This document shows positions 35,710-44,253 of a stretch of DNA of 64,000 nucleotides, piece after piece. The stretch comes from an uncultured Gammaproteobacteria bacterium (GTDB lineage: Bacteria > Pseudomonadota > Gammaproteobacteria > GCA-001735895), in NCBI GenBank assembly GCA_947259485.1, contig CAMYLU010000014.1, forward strand, positions 113,356 through 177,355. Reading direction: 5' to 3'. Each line of letters begins with the position of its first letter. The first letter of the stretch is position 1. Both the position numbers and the translations under genes were made by a program. The notes under the pieces were generated by a model. That model searched no databases. It was not told the origin of the DNA and saw only the letters and a list, made by a program, of their open reading frames with translations.

Positions 35710-36459
35710 TCAGGGGGTGTAGCTGCAGAAGATTTTTTTCACGTACTCGTCATTTTGCCACTGGTAGCCCATGCCTACTGGTACCAGGAAGGTGTCACCC
35801 GCCTGGAAATTGAACACCACGCCGTCGGCGTTGGTAATTGAACCACTGCCCTCGAGAATGTGCATTAACTCGGACCTTTCGATCGTGGTGGCAACGCGTT
35901 TCATCGGGCTGCAATCCCATACGCCTGCCTGAAATTTTCCACTCGGGTCCCGGTAGAGCAATAACAAACCCGTTTCAGGTTCTTCGCTTTCGTACAGGGT
36001 TGGATCGTGCTGCGTGACTATTGACAGTTCCGCGTGGGGATTTACGAGTATGGCGTTTAAGTTTGTCTCCGACTGTAACGGGGTATCGTTATTGTCGTGA
36101 ATCGCAAAGTACTTGAGCGCGTATTCGTCCTGTCTCCAGGTACAGGGGGTGCCGCGGGGAATAATAAAACAGTCACCGGCACGAAAAGTTCTAGCTCCCT
36201 GGGTTTCATGTTCGATTATTATGCAACCCTCGAGCACGATCATGAATTCATCGACGGGGTAGGGCCCCGCTACCATTACGTGGGGTGTGCAATCCCAGAC
36301 ACCCGATGTTAAATAGCCGTCGGCAGTATCGAAGTATGTGTGGCCCGCTTGTACGGGACTACCCGACTGGAGCTCTTCAGCAGGAATAGGGTCCCAGGGT
36401 TGTAAACCTGTTTCGGAATCTCCATTGCGATCGTACTTGATGACTGTCTGATCTGGCAT
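35710..36459 (-). CDS. bicupin protein (two cupin_3-like domains)
   Basis: A 249-residue protein with two cupin repeats. The first (about 40-125) includes DEFMIVLEGCIIIEHET and FIIPRGTPCTW; the second (about 160-248) includes SELMHILEGSGSITNADG and FLVPVGMGYQW. The style is that of cupin_3 proteins such as ureidoglycine aminohydrolase, but the metal-binding histidines are few (E and Q in place of HxH), so the activity cannot be named. It is downstream of malonyl-CoA decarboxylase on the same strand with a 20-base gap, though a functional link is not obvious. Confidence 0.75.
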   Translation of the reverse strand: MPDQTVIKYDRNGDSETGLQPWDPIPAEELQSGSPVQAGHTYFDTADGYLTSGVWDCTPHVMVAGPYPVDEFMIVLEGCIIIEHETQGARTFRAGDCFIIPRGTPCTWRQDEYALKYFAIHDNNDTPLQSETNLNAILVNPHAELSIVTQHDPTLYESEEPETGLLLLYRDPSGKFQAGVWDCSPMKRVATTIERSELMHILEGSGSITNADGVVFNFQAGDTFLVPVGMGYQWQNDEYVKKIFCSYTP

Positions 36460-36479
36460 GGCGTTACCCCCGAATAAAG

Positions 36480-37775
36480 TTATTTGCCCAGTAGTTTCTT
36501 TACCTGTGCGCTCGCTATGATGCGATGATTCCTGACATATTCTTCGTGATGATCCTCGACCCTGGACAAATCGTATACGTAGTTAACCATGGTGCCAAGC
36601 GATCGCTCCATGCCCTTGTCCGAGGGATTGCCGAGGATATTGATGCGTTCCAGGACCGCGCCGTTCTTGAGATGAAAGCGTGCCACGGGATCGAGCGGTT
36701 CATTACGATCGTTTTTCTGCTCGAGCAAGTAGACCGTCGCCAACTTTTCGAGATCGTTGCGCTGATTTTCGTCAGCTTGCGCATCAAATTCGGCGAGCAA
36801 GGAGGTAATGTCATCTCGTTCCTCTGCCTGTAGTTCGAGCCAGCGCCGAAAACCCGATACCGGTGAAATCGTGGAAAAGGTTTTCAACTGTGGAAAACGC
36901 AACTTCAAGCTGGTCGCAACCTGCTTGATCAGGAAATTGCCGAACGAAACACCAGCCAGGCCGCGATGGCAGTTCGAAATGGAGTAAAAAATAGCGCAGG
37001 AAGGATTCTCCGGTGCCTCGGTGGAAGGGTCGCGATGCAGGATTTCCCCGATTCCCCGGGGGATCTGGTCGGTGAGGGCGACTTCGACGAATACCAGCGG
37101 CTCGTCTTCCATGGATGGATGGAAGAAACCGTAACAATAGCGATCGGCGGGCTCAAGGCGCCTGCGCAGTTCCGACCAGCTTTCGATTTCGTGCACCGCC
37201 TCGTAAGCGATGATCTTTTCCAGGATATGCGCGGGCGTAGTCCAGTCGAGCGGTTCCATTAACAGAAACCCGCGATTAAACCAGGCGTTGAACAGGTGGT
37301 GAAAATCGGTGTCGATTTTCTTCAGTTCCGGGTTTTCCCGCATCGCTGCAAGCAAGTGTTCCCGCATCTTGACCAGGCGCCGGGTACCCCCCGATACCAG
37401 GTTGATGCGTCTTAACAGTTCCTGACGTCCCGGTTCAGCGGCGGCGGTTATACGCAACAGGTTTTCAGCATCGGAATCTTGCGCATAAGCCCTGGCCGCC
37501 GCCTTTATGTCATCTGCGTCTACGTCGTACTCGGTGCGCAACAGGTTGAAAAAGTCGAGGCGCTCAGCTTCGTCCAGTTTCTCGTAGGCGTTTAAAATTC
37601 GTTCGGCCAGCAACAGGCTCGAATACTCACCATCCGAATTCATCATCATCCGGCATAAGGATTCGATAGTTTCGGTTTCCTCCTTGAACAAATGTTTGCG
37701 TAACGCCGAAGGCGTCCATCGATCGATTCGCAGTGAGGGCATTAAACCCTGGAAGAATTGCATACTGTTTGCCAC
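36480..37775 (-). CDS. mcd: malonyl-CoA decarboxylase
   Basis: A 431-residue malonyl-CoA decarboxylase (MCD family). The helical N-terminal oligomerisation domain covers about 1-170. The catalytic acetyltransferase-like domain includes RYCYGFFHPSMEDEPLVFVE, CAIFYSISNCHRGLAGVSFG, LKTFSTISPVSGFRRWL and ARFHLKNGAVLERIN, which contain the expected catalytic serine and histidine. It converts malonyl-CoA to acetyl-CoA and is used in malonate or odd-chain metabolism. It lies alone apart from the bicupin gene behind it; no malonate transporter or malonyl-CoA synthetase is adjacent. Confidence 0.92.
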   Translation of the reverse strand: MANSMQFFQGLMPSLRIDRWTPSALRKHLFKEETETIESLCRMMMNSDGEYSSLLLAERILNAYEKLDEAERLDFFNLLRTEYDVDADDIKAAARAYAQDSDAENLLRITAAAEPGRQELLRRINLVSGGTRRLVKMREHLLAAMRENPELKKIDTDFHHLFNAWFNRGFLLMEPLDWTTPAHILEKIIAYEAVHEIESWSELRRRLEPADRYCYGFFHPSMEDEPLVFVEVALTDQIPRGIGEILHRDPSTEAPENPSCAIFYSISNCHRGLAGVSFGNFLIKQVATSLKLRFPQLKTFSTISPVSGFRRWLELQAEERDDITSLLAEFDAQADENQRNDLEKLATVYLLEQKNDRNEPLDPVARFHLKNGAVLERINILGNPSDKGMERSLGTMVNYVYDLSRVEDHHEEYVRNHRIIASAQVKKLLGK

Positions 37776-38009
37776 GGCTTCGTAATTCGGCGAAGTTTAA
37801 CCGATTGTGGCCTTTTGTAACCGTTTCAAAGTCTCAGAAACTGAATTTAATTTGTGGTTGAGCCTTCCAGGCGGTTGGGTTAATAAACAGGGGAAATAAC
37901 CCGGTCAGAATTATGGAACTACGATTATGTGCGCTTCCGTATCATAGGAGCAAGAGAACCGAATACGATTAAAGATACTGGATTAGCGATAATCCTTCCG
38001 CGGGGCGTG

Positions 38010-38921
38010 TTATTCGTAAATAACTTCCGCGGTAAAGTTAATCGTCGTGTCATCGTAATTCAAATGCGATTTGAGTGCCTGCCACACCGACTCGGAATTT
38101 ATGATACGGACGTGATCGGTATGCTTCGTAACCATTAGCTTGGTCAACGGGTATGTATCACAAAACCGGGTGGAATCGGAAATTGAGCTCTCGGCATCCG
38201 ATTCATCGTGGGCGATTACGGTGACGTCACCATAACGGGCCAGGTTTGTCGCCAGCTCAAGTCGTTGATATTCGCTGCGATATATCCTGGAAAATCGGTT
38301 TGCGTATTGCTTGATCAGGTCAGCATGGAGTTTCAGCTTGACCAGTTTCTTCAGGAAGTAAAGTTTGTAGTTAAAGATGGGTGCGATTAAAAATAACGCC
38401 AGGTCCTTGACCAGGGCCGGGCGCGCATTGGCAATGGCGATACAACCGGTTGAATGTCCAACCAGTGCGCAAAGTCCGTCATCGGTGGTCTTAACATAAT
38501 TTAGTACGTCATTGGTGGTGGTGATGGACTGATGTAGTGTTGCGGGTTTGGTTTCGCTCAACCCATGCCCCAGGTGATCAAAAGCCAGTGCCGTGAAGCC
38601 GCATTCGGCCAGTCCACGCATCAAGGGGAAAAACTGGTGTGCGCCACCGCCCCATCCATGCACAAATACGACCGTGGGGCCTCTGCCCGTTTTATAGGCC
38701 TGGATATTGCCATCCCTGGTTTTCATTACAAACTGTTCGAAGCCGCGCGGCAGGCGTACCGTTTTATTGTCCTCTGTTTTCGGGACAAACAGCATGGCGT
38801 CGATTTTATCGTTGCTCCATCCGGGAACAAACTTGTCGAGCAAGCCGGCCTTTGTTTTGGTAAACGTCGACAATAGATTGCCGACCCTTGAAATTCCCGG
38901 TAAGGAAGAGGTTTTTTCCAT
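38010..38921 (-). CDS. alpha/beta hydrolase
   Basis: A 303-residue alpha/beta hydrolase fold protein. The oxyanion segment is VFVHGWGGGAH (86-95) and the nucleophile is S157 in LVGHSTGC. The acid is probably in the ATNLARYGDVTVIAHDESDAE region and the catalytic histidine in TKHTDHVRI near the C-terminus. There is no signal peptide. It is a single gene with gene-free flanks of about 230 and 170 bases. The substrate is unknown. Confidence 0.85.
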   Translation of the reverse strand: MEKTSSLPGISRVGNLLSTFTKTKAGLLDKFVPGWSNDKIDAMLFVPKTEDNKTVRLPRGFEQFVMKTRDGNIQAYKTGRGPTVVFVHGWGGGAHQFFPLMRGLAECGFTALAFDHLGHGLSETKPATLHQSITTTNDVLNYVKTTDDGLCALVGHSTGCIAIANARPALVKDLALFLIAPIFNYKLYFLKKLVKLKLHADLIKQYANRFSRIYRSEYQRLELATNLARYGDVTVIAHDESDAESSISDSTRFCDTYPLTKLMVTKHTDHVRIINSESVWQALKSHLNYDDTTINFTAEVIYE

Positions 38922-39095
38922 TGATTCTGCGCTCTTTAAATATTTAGAGTTATGGCCTAAATTTTAGTCGATTTCGGCGCTGGGGCGGTTGCCCAGGGGA
39001 GTAAATAAGTCACAGCAAAAGCGTAAATAATGCTTCGCTGGCGCGATTAGCGGTATTGAATCGTATGGGTTCCGGCTGACAGAATCGGCTTTATG

Positions 39096-40094
39096 CTAGA
39101 GCGCGGCAGGCTCACGATAACCGGTCAAAACGCCACGGGTATTGAGAATTGGCACGCGACAGCGCTCGGCAAGCTGATCCATCTCGTCACCATGGAGTGC
39201 TTGCAGATGGTTAAGTACGGCGAGTATCGCAACTTCGGCGGCTAAACCGGTACCATCGTCAATTTTCAACGCTATGCCAAGTCCCTGGTCCCTGAGCATG
39301 GCGGTGTAAACGCCATCGGCCCCGGTTTTAACGATGACCCTGCGCCCGGTTAACTCCATGATCTGGGTGCAAAGCCTGCCCGTGCCCGCGACCATGAAAG
39401 GATGGGATGCCATTGCCGTGGTAATACGATCAACCGCGTTACCCCGCGCGGTTGGCAGGTTGTCCGGTACCGCTATCCGCGCGAAAGCAGTAGCTATAGC
39501 CTTTAACGGCATCGCGATCACCGGGATACCACAGCCATCGCGGCTCCAGGGTAGGCTGCGCATATCCATGTCTGCCAATTCGCCGAGGACATCGAACCAG
39601 CGTTGTTGAGCGGGATGTTCGCGTTCGATATAACCTTGGATATCTTCGTCGAGGAATCGGGAAATCGTCAGCATTCCGGTATGTTTACCCGAACAATTGT
39701 TGTGAATTCTTCCTGGAGCGATATGGCTGATAAGCAAGGATTCGGCAGTTTTAGCGTGCAGCGGTGCATGTGCACCGCATTCCAGCGCGTTTTCATCGAG
39801 ATTGATGCGTGCCAGCCAGCTTTGCACGGTATCGATATGCGCGGTTTCGGCATTGTGCGAGGAACAGGCCAGCGCGATTTCAGCATCAGTGAGTTGGAAG
39901 TGATCGGCGGCGCCGGATTCGACAAGAGGCAGCGCCTGCAATGGCTTGATCGCAGAACGCGGGTAGACCGGGGCATCGACCTCGCCCCAGGCATGAACCA
40001 GTCGCCCCCGGGGATCGCAAACCGCAATCGCGCCACGGTGACGATTTTCGATGACTTCACCGCGCAGGGTATTGACCAGGACGGGATTACTCAA
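39096..40094 (-). CDS. asparaginase II-type amidohydrolase
   Basis: A 332-residue protein of the thermolabile asparaginase II family (COG4448): VNTLRGEVIENRHRGAIAV, YPRSAIKPLQALPLVESG, ACSSHNAE, NNCSGKHTGML and SWSRDGCGIPV-type motifs are present. I place the start at the TTG at 40094, because there it overlaps the TGA of the upstream dioxygenase gene (TTGA) and the conserved domain begins right after; the frame is open further to 40331 but that part is only antisense-like sequence. It is last in an operon with an EamA exporter and a PhyH dioxygenase. Confidence 0.82.
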   Translation of the reverse strand: MSNPVLVNTLRGEVIENRHRGAIAVCDPRGRLVHAWGEVDAPVYPRSAIKPLQALPLVESGAADHFQLTDAEIALACSSHNAETAHIDTVQSWLARINLDENALECGAHAPLHAKTAESLLISHIAPGRIHNNCSGKHTGMLTISRFLDEDIQGYIEREHPAQQRWFDVLGELADMDMRSLPWSRDGCGIPVIAMPLKAIATAFARIAVPDNLPTARGNAVDRITTAMASHPFMVAGTGRLCTQIMELTGRRVIVKTGADGVYTAMLRDQGLGIALKIDDGTGLAAEVAILAVLNHLQALHGDEMDQLAERCRVPILNTRGVLTGYREPAAL

Positions 40095-40924
40095 TTTCCA
40101 GATACCCGGGGCCAAAGCACTGGAAACCAGTCCTCGCGCAGTTTCTGACCGTCGATCATATCGTGCCCGGGGTAGGGCGGGGAGGTTCTTCCCGGGCGTT
40201 CGGTATAGTGCCCGTCGTCGCCGACCCAGCGCATAGAAAAGGCGCGACGGCGATGATCCTGGAAATTTCCACGCGCACCATGCACGGTGCGAAAATCGAA
40301 TAAAACTGCATCGCCCGGTTGCATTTCCCATTCGAGAATGGATTCTTCGCAGTGATCATCGTCGAGCTCGGGCAGGGTCATGTATTGATCGCCTTGTTCA
40401 CCGTAAAAGTCGGCATCGTCAAGCCATTTCACCGGTAGCACCAGCTTTGGCCATCGATTCGATCCTGCCACCAGGCGCAGGGTTTCCGCCTTGCTCACCT
40501 TATCAAGTGGTAACCAGAAGCTGACCGTTTGCGTGCCGCCAGCGAAATAATAAGGCGCGTCCTGGTGCCAGGGTGTCGGTTTGGGTGTATTGGGTTCCTT
40601 GACCAGCACGTGATCATGGAAAAATTGTGCCGTTTTCGAACGCATGATTAGCGCGGCAAGTTGTGCCGCGCTGGATTCGGTAATGAATTGATGAAACTCG
40701 GGAATTCGATGCCAGTTGCAATAATCGTCCCAGAAGCGGCCTTCATCTTCTGCCGTCACATTTTCAGCGAAATAGGGGCCAGGCTCGTCGTGATTGCGTT
40801 CTACTCCAGCGCGCAGTATTTCAACCCAGTCGGTGAATACATTACGCAGGCATACCGCGCCGAGTGTCGCGAAGGCCTCGCAGGCTTCGTCGCTAATCGT
40901 GCTAAACGTTGCGTTCATTTTCAA
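40091..40924 (-). CDS. phytanoyl-CoA dioxygenase family (PhyH) protein
   Basis: A 277-residue Fe(II)/2-oxoglutarate dioxygenase. The iron ligands are H120, D122 (in PTPWHQDAPYY) and H215 (in RTVHGARGN), with an arginine in HRRRAFSMRW for 2-oxoglutarate. PhyH proteins hydroxylate small molecules, including ectoine and halogenated products; the ectoine hydroxylase signature is not present. The start lies 23 bases inside the end of the EamA gene, so the two are coupled, and its stop is shared with the asparaginase start. The substrate is unknown. Confidence 0.88.
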   Translation of the reverse strand: MKMNATFSTISDEACEAFATLGAVCLRNVFTDWVEILRAGVERNHDEPGPYFAENVTAEDEGRFWDDYCNWHRIPEFHQFITESSAAQLAALIMRSKTAQFFHDHVLVKEPNTPKPTPWHQDAPYYFAGGTQTVSFWLPLDKVSKAETLRLVAGSNRWPKLVLPVKWLDDADFYGEQGDQYMTLPELDDDHCEESILEWEMQPGDAVLFDFRTVHGARGNFQDHRRRAFSMRWVGDDGHYTERPGRTSPPYPGHDMIDGQKLREDWFPVLWPRVSGN

Positions 40925-41786
40925 TGACCCGCTGGCGTCGCGGCCAGCGCTGAATTGTTATCATCGCGACACCGACAATCGCCAGGCATCCGCCCAGGGC
41001 AATCTTGGTGGTCAGCGATTCACCGAGGAAGAATATACCACCAAATACCGAGGTCACGGGCAGTAACAGTAAAAATGGCATCACCTGGTTGACGCTGTAA
41101 TGACCCAGCAAGCGGTACCAGATTCCGTAGGCAAGCGCCGTCATAATGACGCCGAGATAGACCACCGCGCCCCAGGCCGCAAAGGATGCGGTTTGAATTT
41201 GCACCAGCTGATCCTGCTCCAGCAGCAAGGAAGCCACAAATAATTGCGGTGCCGCAAACAGCGCGACTCCACTGATCAGGCGAAATCCACCGAGGTTACC
41301 GAGTTTCTTAATCATGATTTGCCCGACCGCCCAGGTAAACGCGCCGCCGACGACCATGAAGGCATAGATCAGATCTCCGGAGAGCTTTGGTTCACCGATG
41401 ATCAAGATAGCACCGCAAAACGCGATCACGATACCGAGCACCTGCTTCGGAGAGATACGGTCGCCAAAGACCACCCAGGCGAGTATCAAGCCAAAGGGCA
41501 CTTCGAGCTGCACCAGAAGTGCCGCGGTCGACGCATCGATGCCGCGCAAGCCGTTAAAGGTCAGGCTGTACTGCAGCGCTGCACTGACCAGCGAGATCCA
41601 GAAGAGTTGCTTGAAAAGTCCGGGTGGCGGGCGAAAGAACCAGACCAGCAACGACGCGGTCAGGGTAAATCTTAGCGCCATCAGCAAGATAGGTGAGAAA
41701 TGCGACATTCCCGCCTTGGCGACGATGAAGCCCATACCCCAGAGAACGGCGACCGATATCGCTAGTAATACATCAACCGGTTTCAT
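40902..41786 (-). CDS. EamA/DMT family transporter
   Basis: A 294-residue ten-helix exporter of the drug/metabolite transporter superfamily, with the internal repeat of two EamA domains (1-140 and 150-285). PFLLLLPVTSVFGGIFFLGE is the conserved last part of the second repeat. Such proteins export amino acids or metabolites. Here it is cotranscribed with a hydroxylase and an asparaginase-type amidohydrolase, so its substrate may be an amino-acid-like compound. The tail after residue 280 is basic (RWPRRQRVIENERNV) and cytosolic. Confidence 0.88.
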   Translation of the reverse strand: MKPVDVLLAISVAVLWGMGFIVAKAGMSHFSPILLMALRFTLTASLLVWFFRPPPGLFKQLFWISLVSAALQYSLTFNGLRGIDASTAALLVQLEVPFGLILAWVVFGDRISPKQVLGIVIAFCGAILIIGEPKLSGDLIYAFMVVGGAFTWAVGQIMIKKLGNLGGFRLISGVALFAAPQLFVASLLLEQDQLVQIQTASFAAWGAVVYLGVIMTALAYGIWYRLLGHYSVNQVMPFLLLLPVTSVFGGIFFLGESLTTKIALGGCLAIVGVAMITIQRWPRRQRVIENERNV

Positions 41787-41858
41787 CGAGGTGCACAGGG
41801 ATAGTCGATCGAATCATAGATTCGATCGACTATATGATAAGAAGAGCCTGGGTATTAT

Positions 41859-42311
41859 TTATTCTCGAACCACCGTCACTGAGCATCCCGCATGACGGGC
41901 CACCCTGGCCGAATTGGGGCCGAGCAGATAATCAGCCAGCGAAGGGCGATGTGCACCCATCACGATGTGATCGATTTTCAGATCCTTGGCGGCCTCCACT
42001 ACTTCGCGGTAAACGGTGCCGTTTTCAACGACCACTCCGGCCTGTAATTTCTTGGGCACGCTTTTATCGGCGATTTTTTGCAGTTGTGCCGCCGCGTCAT
42101 CCTTCCATTCCTGTAAAGGATACTCGGTGGAACCATGCATTTCGCCACGGATTGCGTAGCGTTGATCGATACCTGGCGTGATACCCGGGATGACGGTCAT
42201 CAAGTAGATCTGGGCACCCTCCACGCCGGTGGCCATCTGTACCGTTTTTTCAATGACACCAGCCGAAAGGTGTTCGTCTTCCAGGTCTATGGGTGCTAAA
42301 TAATTTACCAT
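41859..42311 (-). CDS. universal stress protein (UspA family)
   Basis: A 150-residue UspA-fold protein with the ATP-binding motif MGAHRPSLADYLLGPNSARV (G-x2-G-x9-G-N/S type) and a typical start MVNYLAPIDL. I choose the ATG at 42311, eight bases after an AGGAG site; a TTG two codons upstream is too close to it. It is third in an operon with a BCCT transporter and a double binding protein. A comparable USP (TeaD) regulates the TRAP ectoine transporter in Halomonas, so a regulatory role for uptake is a fair inference. Confidence 0.88.
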   Translation of the reverse strand: MVNYLAPIDLEDEHLSAGVIEKTVQMATGVEGAQIYLMTVIPGITPGIDQRYAIRGEMHGSTEYPLQEWKDDAAAQLQKIADKSVPKKLQAGVVVENGTVYREVVEAAKDLKIDHIVMGAHRPSLADYLLGPNSARVARHAGCSVTVVRE

Positions 42312-42339
42312 CGTCAAATCTCCTAGTTATCTTGGCTGG

Positions 42340-44247
42340 TTAAAGGTCGTCTGGCATTTTGAAGTCGCGCGGGCTGGGCAGGCTTATCAGGTAAAGCACC
42401 CAGACCGTAAACAGAATCATCAGGATGTTGATAATCGATATGTCTGCGCTAAAGGGTAATGATTTATCCACCACTGTAATTTCTGGTACCAGCGACCCAT
42501 GCACCGGAATGGCCGGGTCAATTACGTCCATTGCGCCCAGCGCCTCGCGTATTGATTCCACCGCGCTCGCGCTGACCGGGATCGCCGCGCTCGAATCGAT
42601 ACCGGCTGTTCCGGGTCCCACCTCGCCTGCAGCCTGAATCGTTTTTGCTGGGCTGGCGAGGACAAACTGAGTACTCACGGTGGTGATCGGGCTACCCTGG
42701 GAGCGATAGGTATTCGCCGGGATAGTCGCCGGACGAATGAAGCTGAAGCGAGCGGTATGACCGCCTTCTGCCCATTCAGTCAGATCAATCAGCTTGTAAA
42801 AACCAGTGCGCATGAGGCCAGCGAATTCACGATCCTTCGTCGGCGCCATCAAAAAGACACCGTCGTGATCGCCAGTACCCACCGCCGTCATTCCCAGCAG
42901 CAGATCGTGAGTAGATTTGTCGGAGTTAATGACTTCAATGCTGCCGGCCTTACCGATGGAATCGAGCAGCATGTTCAATACGATCGATGCCCCCGAACCT
43001 TTCGGGCCAGTTGCAATCTTGGTCATTCCATCGAGCGAGCTGGTTCCCTTGTTGGTACCAACCAGGTGGCCAGTTTTATAACCCACTACGGCAAACGCCT
43101 CTGCGTTACCCTTGCTAATTGGGCCTTCTGCACCTAGCGAGTAGAAGGATTCGGCGCCGACAATCGCGACGCGAGCCTCGCCACTGGCGAGCTTGCCCAG
43201 CGGATCCACATCATTAACCAGATCAAGATCACTACCGGCGTAGCCGCTACGAATTGCCCGGAGCGCACGCGCGGTATCGGTGTTTCGTTTGACGCCGGGA
43301 TCTGCGACAACGGCGATCTTGGCCGCACCGCCGCCGCCGGCACCTTCTGGCAACAAGCCTTTAGCCGACAGGAATCCCGCGGCTACCGTGGCTGCAGATT
43401 GCGCATCCAGGTCAACCGCCTTGTTCATCGCCTGCATATCGGCAGGCGTGATTTTACCCGCCAGTTTTTCCAGCGCTGCGCGCAGTCCCTTGAGACTCGC
43501 CAGGGCGTCCGAGCGCACCAATGGCGCGACTTCGTAGACCGGGAAGAAACTCAGGTTGTCGCTCAGTACGACCAGGTCATACTCGGCGATTTGACCATCG
43601 GTCATGAATAATTCACCGACGTCGGCCGTTCCATCCAGCAGTGCCGAGACAATCATGTCCTTGCCCTCGGTACCTACCGGGAATGTTGTGGTTTTAGCAC
43701 CAGTGATACCGTAACGGCGATTCATCTGTTGCAGGCCATCCGCGGGACGTTGCACAAAATCCTCGTCCACGGCATAACTGACGCTGGCAAGCTTGGCCAG
43801 ATCCTGTAGCGTTTTGACGCCTAGATCCGAGGCTCGTTCTTTCGTCATCACCATGGCATAGTCGTTGGAAAATCCAAACTTGCCGGTCAGTTCCAGCCCC
43901 AGTGGCTTGAACAGTGCCGACACCTTGGCGGTCGACGCTTCACCGTCACTGGTCGGCGCCTGCCCGAGAAAGGTCAGGCTGGTGCCGTTGTACTCAGGAT
44001 ATACATCGAGCACATCCTGTTTGACCGCTTCCATGATTTTTGGCGTGAGCCCGAACGGTATACTGCGTTCCACCGGAATCCCGGCGTTTTCCGCCATCTG
44101 GGCGATCATTTCAGCCAGAATCATGCTTTCCGCGAAGGGTTTGGCACCGACGCGTAAGCTTTTTTGATCGTTACCACCGCAGGCGACGAGGGCGGCACAT
44201 AACAGGACCGCGGCTACTTGTTTTATATATTTAGTTATCATTGTCAT
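42340..44247 (-). CDS. membrane-anchored double substrate-binding protein (OpuAC + TAXI-like)
   Basis: A 635-residue lipoprotein with two binding domains. The lipobox is LVAC with C23. Residues 31-300 are an OpuAC/ProX-type quaternary-amine binding domain (LRVGAKPFAESMILAEMIAQ, DVYPEYNGTS). A Gly/Ala linker (302-309) joins a second domain (310-545) with TAXI-type features (ATGPKGSGASIVLNMLLDSI, RPATIPANTYRSQ). A single helix at 603-622 ends with a cytosolic tail. The start may be M3 at 44241, because the AGGAGG site is only two bases from M1. It lies 6 bases after the BCCT gene. Such a protein beside a secondary carrier is unusual. Confidence 0.85.
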   Translation of the reverse strand: MTMITKYIKQVAAVLLCAALVACGGNDQKSLRVGAKPFAESMILAEMIAQMAENAGIPVERSIPFGLTPKIMEAVKQDVLDVYPEYNGTSLTFLGQAPTSDGEASTAKVSALFKPLGLELTGKFGFSNDYAMVMTKERASDLGVKTLQDLAKLASVSYAVDEDFVQRPADGLQQMNRRYGITGAKTTTFPVGTEGKDMIVSALLDGTADVGELFMTDGQIAEYDLVVLSDNLSFFPVYEVAPLVRSDALASLKGLRAALEKLAGKITPADMQAMNKAVDLDAQSAATVAAGFLSAKGLLPEGAGGGGAAKIAVVADPGVKRNTDTARALRAIRSGYAGSDLDLVNDVDPLGKLASGEARVAIVGAESFYSLGAEGPISKGNAEAFAVVGYKTGHLVGTNKGTSSLDGMTKIATGPKGSGASIVLNMLLDSIGKAGSIEVINSDKSTHDLLLGMTAVGTGDHDGVFLMAPTKDREFAGLMRTGFYKLIDLTEWAEGGHTARFSFIRPATIPANTYRSQGSPITTVSTQFVLASPAKTIQAAGEVGPGTAGIDSSAAIPVSASAVESIREALGAMDVIDPAIPVHGSLVPEITVVDKSLPFSADISIINILMILFTVWVLYLISLPSPRDFKMPDDL

Positions 44248-44253
44248 ATCCTC

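Noticed and set aside
40095..40331. N-terminal extension of the asparaginase-type gene
   Set aside because: Arg/Ser-rich sequence with no family similarity, antisense-like reading of the PhyH gene in another frame; the TTG at 40094 fits better.
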